Below are positions 51,296-57,954 of a stretch of DNA of 64,000 nt, one piece after another; the stretch's first letter is position 1; each line of letters opens with the position of its first letter. Under the pieces are notes generated by a model. The model saw only the letters and a list, made by a program, of their open reading frames with translations. It was not told the DNA's origin and did not search any database. The translations under genes and the position numbers were made by a program. This DNA comes from Leifsonia sp. ZF2019 (GTDB lineage Bacteria > Actinomycetota > Actinomycetes > Actinomycetales > Microbacteriaceae): the NCBI RefSeq assembly GCF_019924635.1, contig NZ_CP065037.1, positions 186,001 through 250,000 of the forward strand. Direction: 5' to 3'.

Positions 51296-52117
51296 TCAGG
51301 GGAGCGCGGGGGTGGAGAGCCACGCAGTGATGCGGTCGATGCTGCGGCGTGCCGCCGCCTCGTCGGGCCGGTTGAGGTGGCCGTGGCGGCTGCCGGGCTC
51401 GAACAGCGAGAGCACGGTGACGCCGTGACGGGCGAGCGAGGCGGCGAAGGCCTCGCCCGATGCGCGGAGGGTGTCGACCTCCGAATTGAGGACGAAGACC
51501 GGCGGCAGCCCTGTCGGGTCGGCGAGGCCGGGGAAGGCGTACGGGTCCGACATCGTGGCCTCGTCGCCCGCGAAGTTCAGGTTCATCTCGCGGACGGCGT
51601 CGGGCTCGAAGCGCGGGTCGTCTGGCCCGTGCAGCGCGACGGCGGCCTCCAGCTCCGCCGAGAACGACGGCAGCTCGGGATGCACGGTCGGGTACGCGAG
51701 CAGGGCGCGCGCCGGGAGCGGGCCGCCCGCGTCGCGGAGCCGCAGCAGCGCTCCTGCCGCGAGGTCGCCGCCCGCGGACGCGCCGCCGATCGCCAGCCGG
51801 GCCGGGTCGATGCCCAGCTCGGCCGTGTGGGCGGCGACCCAACGGAACGCGGCGACGACGTCGTCCGACGGTACGGGGAAGTGAACGCCCTCCACCGCGA
51901 GCCGGTAGTCGACCGACACCACGACGAAGCCGCGTTCGGCGAGCGACCGGGACACCCAGTCGGCCTCGGGCATGTCGAGGTCGCCGCCGGCGAAGGCGCC
52001 TCCGTGGTTCCACACCAGGCCGGGGTGCACGGCGTCGCCGGCGGGCGCGTACACGCGCACCGGGATACTGCCGTGGGGACCCTCGGCCGCGAGCTGCCGG
52101 ACGACGATGGCGCGCAC
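51296..52117 (-). CDS. Hormone-sensitive-lipase-type alpha/beta hydrolase in the rha operon
   Basis: A 273-residue esterase of the HSL family. Oxyanion motif HGGAFAGGD near residue 40; nucleophile Ser114 in GGASAGGD; the acid in VLNSEVDTLRASGEA and His in GSRHGHLN. GTG 52117 starts 6 bp after the rhaI stop, and the gene sits between rhaI and the aldolase, so it is cotranscribed with rhamnose catabolism. It may remove acetyl or other acyl groups from rhamnose or rhamnosides, but no known step requires it. Confidence 0.83.
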   Translation of the reverse strand: MRAIVVRQLAAEGPHGSIPVRVYAPAGDAVHPGLVWNHGGAFAGGDLDMPEADWVSRSLAERGFVVVSVDYRLAVEGVHFPVPSDDVVAAFRWVAAHTAELGIDPARLAIGGASAGGDLAAGALLRLRDAGGPLPARALLAYPTVHPELPSFSAELEAAVALHGPDDPRFEPDAVREMNLNFAGDEATMSDPYAFPGLADPTGLPPVFVLNSEVDTLRASGEAFAASLARHGVTVLSLFEPGSRHGHLNRPDEAAARRSIDRITAWLSTPALP

Positions 52118-52122
52118 GTCGG

Positions 52123-53286
52123 TCAGGCTCCCCAGCCGGCCTGGGTGCCGCCGACGCGCTCGGCCTCGATCTTCTCCTGGTAGCCCGACGCCTTGTAGGC
52201 CGCCATCGGGTCGGCCGGGAGACCGCGGCTCTCGCGCCAGGCGGCGAGGTCGGCCCGCACGTCGGTGTTGAAGGCGTCCATGAACACCGTGTTGGCGGCG
52301 AGCACGTCGTTGGCGTGCTGCGCGGCGGCCAGCGCCTCCGTGTCGACGAGGAGGGCCTTCGCCGTCGCCTCCTGCACGTTGAGCACCGAGCGGATCTGGC
52401 CCGGGATCTTGGCCTCGAGGTTGTGGCACTGGTCGAGCATGAACGCCACGTCCGGGTTGCCGTATCCGCCGCCCTGGATGACCTCGAACACGATCCGGAA
52501 CAGCTGGAACGGGTCGGCCGCGCCCACGATCAGGTCGTCGTCGGCGTAGAAGCGGCTGTTGAAGTCGAACGAGCCGAGCTTGCCGAGGCGCAGGAGCTGC
52601 ATGACGATGAACTCGATGTTGGTGCCCGGCGCGTGGTGGCCGGTGTCGAGGCAGACGAGGGCGCGCTCGCCGAGGGCCGAGGTCTGCGCGAAGCTGGTGC
52701 CCCAATCCGGAACATCGGTGTGGTAGAACGCCGGCTCGAAGAACTTGTACTCGAGCACGAGACGCTGGTCGTCGCCGATGCGCTCATAGATCTTCTGAAG
52801 GCTGTCGGCGAGGCGGTCCTGGCGGGCGCGCAGCGAGTCCTGACCCGGGTAGTTGGTGCCGTCGGCCAGCCAGATCTTCAGATCGCGCGAGCCGGTCTCG
52901 TTCATGACGTCGATGCACGCGAAGTGGTGGTCGATCGCCTTCTGACGGATGCGGTCGTCGTGGTGGGTCACCGAGCCGAACTTGTAGTCGTCGTCCTGGA
53001 ACGTGTTCGAGTTGACCGTGCCGAGCTCGACGCCGTTGTCCTCGGCGTGCTTGCGCAGGTCCGCGTACGAGTCGACCGTGTCCCACGGGATGTGCAGGGC
53101 CACCGTCGGGGCGAGGCCGGTGTGCTTGTGCACCTGCGCGGCGTCGGAGACCTTCTCGAAAGGATCGCGGGCCGTGCCGGCGGTGCCGAACACCTTGAAG
53201 CGGGTGCCCGAGTTGCCGAACGCCCAGCTCGGCAGCTCGATCGCCTGCAGGGCGAGCTGCGAGCGGATGTCGTCGGTGAGTGTCAT
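52123..53286 (-). CDS. rhaI: L-Rhamnose isomerase
   Basis: A 387-residue xylose-isomerase-like TIM-barrel enzyme of the RhaI type (Pseudomonas/Bacillus lineage), converting L-rhamnose to L-rhamnulose with divalent metals. Metal and sugar residues lie in WLADGTNYPGQDSL, LVLEYKFFEPAFYHTDVPDWG, LDTGHHAPGTNIE and FDFNSRFYADDDLI. The start ATG 53286 is preceded by AAAGCGACATCC-type sequence with a weak ribosome-binding site. Second gene of the operon, after rhaM. Confidence 0.95.
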   Translation of the reverse strand: MTLTDDIRSQLALQAIELPSWAFGNSGTRFKVFGTAGTARDPFEKVSDAAQVHKHTGLAPTVALHIPWDTVDSYADLRKHAEDNGVELGTVNSNTFQDDDYKFGSVTHHDDRIRQKAIDHHFACIDVMNETGSRDLKIWLADGTNYPGQDSLRARQDRLADSLQKIYERIGDDQRLVLEYKFFEPAFYHTDVPDWGTSFAQTSALGERALVCLDTGHHAPGTNIEFIVMQLLRLGKLGSFDFNSRFYADDDLIVGAADPFQLFRIVFEVIQGGGYGNPDVAFMLDQCHNLEAKIPGQIRSVLNVQEATAKALLVDTEALAAAQHANDVLAANTVFMDAFNTDVRADLAAWRESRGLPADPMAAYKASGYQEKIEAERVGGTQAGWGA

Positions 53287-53357
53287 GGATGTCGCTTTCT
53301 CTGGGGACGGGTGCGTGACGTTCGGGGCGGATCAGCCGGGCCGGGACGCCCGCGGGC

Positions 53358-53684
53358 TCAGTCGAGGTGGAAGTACTCGGTCAGCCGGTTCATCGTGCTG
53401 TCGGGTGCGGCCTCCTCGGCGAAGTACTCCGCCATCCCGGCCTGCCAGCGGTCGTTGACCTCGCGGGAGCTCATCCCGGCGACCGCGGCGTCGAAGTCGT
53501 CGGTCTCGAGGTAGCCGACGACCAGCCCGTTCGCGCGGTCGATGAAGAGCGAGTAGTCGTGCCAGCCGGTCTCGCGCAGTGCGTCGAGCATCTCGGGCCA
53601 GACCGTCGCGTGGGCGGCGAGGTAGTCCTCGACGCGCTCGGGCTTCAGCCGCATGGTGAAGCACACCCGGCGGGATGCGGACAC
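53358..53684 (-). CDS. rhaM: L-Rhamnose mutarotase
   Basis: A 108-residue protein of the RhaM family (interconverts alpha and beta L-rhamnose). CFTMRLKPERVEDYLAAHATVWPEMLDAL and NYSLFID-type segment (HDYSLFIDRANGLVVGYLE) carry the catalytic His and aromatic contacts. GTG 53684 is chosen because GAAGGAG lies at the right distance; an upstream ATG at 53774 would cross a palindromic operator. First gene of the minus-strand rha operon. Confidence 0.93.
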   Translation of the reverse strand: MSASRRVCFTMRLKPERVEDYLAAHATVWPEMLDALRETGWHDYSLFIDRANGLVVGYLETDDFDAAVAGMSSREVNDRWQAGMAEYFAEEAAPDSTMNRLTEYFHLD

Positions 53685-53733
53685 GGTGACTCCTTCGTCG
53701 TGGTCGGGTCGGGGGCGAGCCGAATCGCCCCTC

Positions 53734-53745
53734 TGAAACGATTCA
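53734..53745 (-). promoter_or_regulatory. LacI-type operator upstream of rhaM
   Basis: TGAAACGATTCA, a near-palindrome of the LacI/CcpA-type consensus (TGAAACGTTTCA-like), lies 50 bp upstream of the rhaM start. Similar sites occur upstream of a lacI gene and in the rhamnosidase/importer intergenic region, which links the whole region to one or both LacI regulators. Confidence 0.7.
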
Positions 53746-53779
53746 ACACTAGCGTGGGGACCGCGGCGGCACAAGACGG

Positions 53780-53800
53780 CCCGCTGCCGGACGCAGCGGG
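53780..53800. other. Stem-loop between rhaM and the first lacI gene
   Basis: CCCGCTGC (53780-53787) pairs with GCAGCGGG (53793-53800), loop of 5 nt. It overlaps the outer arm of the neighbouring larger structure (53798-53848) by a few bases, so the two are alternative foldings. Confidence 0.4.
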
Positions 53801-53848
53801 GTCGCGAATCGCCGCTCCGCCGGCTGCAGAGCGGCGGGATGCGACCCC
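53798..53848 (-). terminator. Long two-tier stem-loop downstream of the first lacI gene
   Basis: Outer stem GGGGTCGC (53798-53805) with GCGACCCC (53841-53848), a symmetric 4x4 internal loop, and inner stem CGCCGCTC (53810-53817) with GAGCGGCG (53829-53836) around an 11-nt loop. It starts 17 nt after the lacI stop (minus strand) and is probably its terminator, shielding the rha operon from lacI readthrough. Confidence 0.6.
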
Positions 53849-53865
53849 TCTGCGGGGAGGGGGAG

Positions 53866-54912
53866 TCAGGCGGTGGGGGAGGAGGAGCGGCGCACGACGA
53901 GCTCGGGGACGAACCGCACGTGCTGATGCACGTGCGGGGCGCCGACCTCCAGGTCCTCGATCTCGCGGAAGAGCAGCTCCCCGGCGGCGTAGCCGATCTC
54001 GCGGCGCGGCTGTCGCACGGCGGACAGGGGCACCGCGGCCGTCGCGGCGAAGTCGATGTCGTCGTAGCCGATCAGGGCGATGTCCTCCGGCACCCGGAGC
54101 CCCGCGGTGACGAAGCCCTGCAGCAGGCCGAGCGCGAGGAGGTCGTTGGCGGCGAAGACCGCGGTGGGACGCTCATCCGCGGGCCGGGCGACGATGCGCT
54201 CCGCCGCGTCGCGGCCGTCCCCGGCGCTGAGGCGCTCGACCGGCAGGATGTCGAGCTGGACCTCTCCGGCGCCGGAGGCGGCGGCCTCGGCGATCGCGAG
54301 GCGGGCGCCCTCCACGCGGTCGCGGATCTGCTGCAGATCGGCCGGGCCCCCGACGAAGGCGATACGGCGGTGGCGCTCCGCGATGAGGTGGCCGACGGCG
54401 AGCCTCCCGCCTTCGACGTCGTCCACGGCGACCGAGCAGGCCTCGAGATCCGAGGCCACCCGGTCGACCAGCACGGTGGGGATGCCGTGCTCGCGCAGCC
54501 GCTCGACGACCGCCCCCGCCCCGGCGAGCGGTGCGAGGAGCACCCCGCGCACCCGCTGCTGCTCGAACGCGGCGAGCTGCCGCTGCTCCCGGTCGCCGCT
54601 GTTGCCGCTGTTGCCGAGCTGGATGGAGTAGCCGCGCTCGAGGGCGAAGCCCTCCGCGCCCACGTAGAGGTCGGTGAAGAACGGGTTGCCGACGTCCATC
54701 ACGACCATGGCGATGCTGCGGCTCGCACCGGCACGCAGCTGCCGGGCCGACTCGTTACGGGTGAAGCCGAGGGCCGCGATGGCGTCTTCGACGGCGCGGC
54801 GCGTGGGCTCGGCGACGATGTCGGGACGGTTGAGCACATTGGACACGGTGCCGACGGCCACACCGGCCAGCGCGGCCACGTCTTTCACGCTCGGGCGCTT
54901 GGCGGCGGCCAT
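53866..54912 (-). CDS. LacI-family transcriptional regulator 1
   Basis: A 348-residue repressor. Helix-turn-helix near the start (VKDVAALAGVAVGTVSNVLNRP), hinge helix (NESARQLRAG), then a periplasmic-binding-like core (IAMVVMDVGNPFFTDLYVGAE, AFVGGPADLQQIRDRVEGA, DIALIGYDDIDFA). ATG 54912 has GGGAGG upstream; an ATG at 54951 would place a candidate operator inside the coding region. It precedes the rha operon on the same strand and has a LacI-type site 39 bp upstream, so it is likely autoregulated and the prime candidate rhamnose regulator. Confidence 0.92.
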   Translation of the reverse strand: MAAAKRPSVKDVAALAGVAVGTVSNVLNRPDIVAEPTRRAVEDAIAALGFTRNESARQLRAGASRSIAMVVMDVGNPFFTDLYVGAEGFALERGYSIQLGNSGNSGDREQRQLAAFEQQRVRGVLLAPLAGAGAVVERLREHGIPTVLVDRVASDLEACSVAVDDVEGGRLAVGHLIAERHRRIAFVGGPADLQQIRDRVEGARLAIAEAAASGAGEVQLDILPVERLSAGDGRDAAERIVARPADERPTAVFAANDLLALGLLQGFVTAGLRVPEDIALIGYDDIDFAATAAVPLSAVRQPRREIGYAAGELLFREIEDLEVGAPHVHQHVRFVPELVVRRSSSPTA

Positions 54913-54950
54913 CCGTGCTCCCTCCCTGCATCCCGTGGACCGATCAGCCA

Positions 54951-54963
54951 TCGTATCGTTTCA
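54951..54963 (-). promoter_or_regulatory. LacI-type operator half-site upstream of lacI 1
   Basis: On the minus strand it reads TGAAACGATACGA; the first seven bases match the operators found elsewhere in the region, the second half is degenerate. It lies 39-51 bp upstream of the gene's start, a position expected for autoregulation. Confidence 0.45.
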
Positions 54964-55013
54964 CCCCACGCCGCCGACGGGCCGGGGTGCCGGGGTACTG
55001 GGATGCCGGGGCC

Positions 55014-56090
55014 TCAGGGCACGGCGACGCGCTCGCGGCCCACCGTGGACTCGCGGACGACCAGGTGCGGCTGAAGGAGCACCCGGCGGTGCACATGCTC
55101 TCCCGGCCCGTCGCGCAGCTCGGCGAGCAGCAGGTCCACGGCGGCGCGGCCCATCTCTTCGCCCTGCATCGCGACGGAGGTGAGGGGGATTGCGCCGCCC
55201 CACGCCGCCGAGTTGTGGTCGCAGCCCATCACGGCGACATCCTCCGGCACGCTGACCCCGGAGTTGGTGAGCTCGTTGATGATCGCCATGGCGAGCAGGT
55301 CGGTGACGGCGAGCACGGCGTCCGGACGCGTCCCTGCGGGCATCGCGGCGAGTCGTTCGCCGGCGTCGGCGCCGCCGGTGGGGTCGAGGTCGGTCGTGGT
55401 CAGCTCGACGAGCTCGACCGTCCCTCCGGCCTCCTCGACGGCGGCGCGGGCCCCCATGCGGCGGTCGTGGACAGGCTGGTAGTCGTCCCGGGCCGCCACG
55501 AAGGCGATGCGCGTGCGGCCCTGGTCGATCAGGTGCTTGGCGGCGATGTAGCCGGCGCGCTCGTTGTCGATGAGCACGCGGCAGGAGTCCGTCAGCCGGG
55601 AGTCGAAGTTGACGACCACGACGGGGCGGCCGTGGCGGCGCACGCGGCGGATCTGGTCGTCCGACTCCTGCATCGGCGCGAGGATGATCCCGGACGCGCG
55701 GGCGCTGTCGAAGAACTGCAGGTGGTCGTCCTGCATGCCGAGGTCGTTGTTGGCGCTCGCGAGCTGGAGGCTGAACGCGTTGGACTGCGCCCGTCCCTGC
55801 GCGCCGCGGGCGACGTCGACGAAGAGCGAGTTGGTCAGGTCGATGACGACCAGCCCGATCGAGTGCGCGTCGCCCGAGCGCAGGGCCCGCGCGGTCTGGT
55901 TGAGCGTGAAGCCGAGCTGGTCGATCGCGCTCTCGACCTTGCCGCGGGTCGAGTCCGCGACCTTCTCCGGGTGGTTGAGGACGTTGGAGACCGTGGCCAC
56001 GGACACCCCGGCCAGTTCGGCCACGTGGTGCATGTTGGGTGGGCCCGCGACGTCGGCCCGGGCGGAGGACTTCCGCGTCATGTCGATCAT
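55014..56090 (-). CDS. LacI-family transcriptional regulator 2
   Basis: A 358-residue repressor: HTH MHHVAELAGVSVATVSNVLNHP, hinge NQTARALRSG, core LVVIDLTNSLFVDVARGAQ and VAVMGCDHNSAAWGG. The HTH recognition region is close to that of regulator 1, so their sites should be similar. ATG 56090 begins one base after the stop of the upstream rhamnosidase gene; ATG 56081 (MTRKSSAR) is an alternative. It is the last gene of the rhamnosidase operon, and probably controls that operon and the divergent importer through the twin sites at 60594 and 60696. Confidence 0.92.
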   Translation of the reverse strand: MIDMTRKSSARADVAGPPNMHHVAELAGVSVATVSNVLNHPEKVADSTRGKVESAIDQLGFTLNQTARALRSGDAHSIGLVVIDLTNSLFVDVARGAQGRAQSNAFSLQLASANNDLGMQDDHLQFFDSARASGIILAPMQESDDQIRRVRRHGRPVVVVNFDSRLTDSCRVLIDNERAGYIAAKHLIDQGRTRIAFVAARDDYQPVHDRRMGARAAVEEAGGTVELVELTTTDLDPTGGADAGERLAAMPAGTRPDAVLAVTDLLAMAIINELTNSGVSVPEDVAVMGCDHNSAAWGGAIPLTSVAMQGEEMGRAAVDLLLAELRDGPGEHVHRRVLLQPHLVVRESTVGRERVAVP

Positions 56091-56091
56091 G

Positions 56092-57954
56092 CTAGGGCAC
56101 GGCGGAGGGCGGAGCGGGTGCCGAGGTCGGTGCGGGATGCGCGGCCGTCACGTCCCAGCTCACCGTCGTCGGTCCGGGGTGCTCGCCCGCGTCGTTCACG
56201 AGCGTCGTCCCCGCCGGCACCGAGACGGTGGCGACGCCGTCGTGCACGCTCGCGACGATGTCGCCCTGCGGCGCCGGGACGGTCGCCGTCGCCCAGGCGA
56301 GTGTGCCGAGCCGGGGAGCTACGGCGAAGCGCGACCAGCCGTCGGCCAGCGGGCGCAACCCGAGCACGGCATCCGGGAGCAGGGCCGCGGGGCCGGACGA
56401 CCAGGCGTGGCACAGGCTCTTGCCGAACGGCCGGTCGTACATGGCGTACGGCTCGAAGTCGTCCCCGAACTCCTCCCAGAAGCTGCGGGCGCCGGAGGCG
56501 AGCATCCCGCCCCAGAGGCGTCGGATGCGCGCGACGGCCGCGTCGGGCTCGCCGAGTTCCACGAGAGCGCGGAGCAGGAACCCGGTCATGAACGGGGTGC
56601 CCGCTCTCGGCGTGGCGAGCAGGAGGTCGCGCACCGCCCGGTCGTCCGGGCCGCTGAGGCCGGCGAGCACGGCGAGCAGGTTCGGGTACGGAGACGGCGC
56701 GGAGGCCCCGTCGACGTACTCGCGCCACGCCCCGGCGTCGGCGTCCCAGGCCGAGTCGCGCACGGTCGCGAGCGCGCGCTCGGCCAGCGCCTCCCAGCGC
56801 GCGGAGCCGCCGTGCCCGGCGGCGCGCAGGTTCGCGGCGGCCGTCCGGAGCGCCCAGACCCAGAGGATCTGCAGCGCGGTCGAGTCGCGGGCGGGATCGG
56901 TCTCCACGCCCCAGTCGATGAACACCAGGAGGTGGAAGTCGTCACCGGAGGGCCGCGGGCGGAACAGCCCGTCGTCTCCCGCATCCGTGGCGAGCCGGGA
57001 CGTGAACGCGTGCAGATGCTCGGCCTCCGCGGCGAGGTACGCGGCCGCGTCGAACGAGCGCGCGAGGAATCCCGTGCCGATCAGCCACCAGAGGGAGTAG
57101 TCCGCGATGCCGTTGACGTAGCCGTGCCGCGGCCGGCCGAGCGCCGTGAGGCTGGCGGTGACGATCTCGCGGTCGCCGAAGCCGTAACCGTTCGAGAGGG
57201 TGTTGAGCGCCTGGTCGCCGATCCACGGCATCCGATCGCGCTTGATCCCGTCGAGCATGAGGCCGTGCATGCAGGCGTGGAGGGTGGCGGCGCTCACTTG
57301 CCAGACGCGGGTCAGGGTCTCGTCCGAGCAGGCGAAGGCACCGCGCCGGGGCACCGGGCGCCGGGAGGCGTCGACGACCACCGAGGCGATGTCGTCCGCG
57401 GGCGACGCGATCGCGACGAAGCGGAACCCCAGCTCGTGCTCGGTCGTCCACGAGCCGTCGGGCAGCGCGACGACGTCGTGACGCGTCTCGGCTGCCTCGG
57501 GGTCGGTGAGCCCGGCAATCGCCTCCTCGCGCGACTCGCCGGAGGAGAGCACGGGACGCGCGGCGCTGCGGACGACCGGTCGCCCGAGCACCGGGCCGTC
57601 CGCCTCCCAGAGTCCGTCGCGGAGCGTGAGCGGGACCGGCACACGCGGCTCCAGCACCCGGTGCGGCGGAGCATCCGCCGCACCCTCGACGGCGACCGCC
57701 GCGACCCATTCCGCCGCCCCGCGCGCACGCGTCTCGACGATGGATGCCGCTTCGGGAATGCAGAGCGCGGCCGGTTCGCCGGCGGGCGCCTCGATCAGCA
57801 GCACCTCCCCGCCGGCGACGCGGAACTCGGCCGCCCGGTCGACGTCCGCGAAGTTCAGCGCGTAGTCGACGTGGCGGTTGGCTGCGAAACCCTCGCGGAC
57901 GAGGGTGTGCAGCATCCCGAGCTCACGCTGGTGCGGCGGGTAGTACCAGGTCAT
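56092..57954 (-). CDS. GH78-like alpha-L-rhamnosidase (second, shorter)
   Basis: A 620-residue protein whose centre (FACSDETLTRVWQVSAATLHACMHGLMLDGIKRDRMPWIGDQALN) matches the (alpha/alpha)6 barrel of family GH78, with the catalytic-acid region DGIKRDRMPWIGD. It lacks the long N-terminal beta domains of the first rhamnosidase. The C-terminal beta-sandwich is present (SRFAVAPRLGTLAWATATV). No signal peptide. ATG 57954 overlaps the stop of the larger rhamnosidase gene by 4 bp (ATGA), so both are made together and may attack different rhamnosidic linkages inside the cell. Confidence 0.88.
   Translation of the reverse strand: MTWYYPPHQRELGMLHTLVREGFAANRHVDYALNFADVDRAAEFRVAGGEVLLIEAPAGEPAALCIPEAASIVETRARGAAEWVAAVAVEGAADAPPHRVLEPRVPVPLTLRDGLWEADGPVLGRPVVRSAARPVLSSGESREEAIAGLTDPEAAETRHDVVALPDGSWTTEHELGFRFVAIASPADDIASVVVDASRRPVPRRGAFACSDETLTRVWQVSAATLHACMHGLMLDGIKRDRMPWIGDQALNTLSNGYGFGDREIVTASLTALGRPRHGYVNGIADYSLWWLIGTGFLARSFDAAAYLAAEAEHLHAFTSRLATDAGDDGLFRPRPSGDDFHLLVFIDWGVETDPARDSTALQILWVWALRTAAANLRAAGHGGSARWEALAERALATVRDSAWDADAGAWREYVDGASAPSPYPNLLAVLAGLSGPDDRAVRDLLLATPRAGTPFMTGFLLRALVELGEPDAAVARIRRLWGGMLASGARSFWEEFGDDFEPYAMYDRPFGKSLCHAWSSGPAALLPDAVLGLRPLADGWSRFAVAPRLGTLAWATATVPAPQGDIVASVHDGVATVSVPAGTTLVNDAGEHPGPTTVSWDVTAAHPAPTSAPAPPSAVP

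Noticed and set aside
54970..55013. Repeated GCCGGGG-like motif between the two lacI genes.
   Set aside because: Three loose copies in a GC-rich spacer; no symmetry or conserved spacing.
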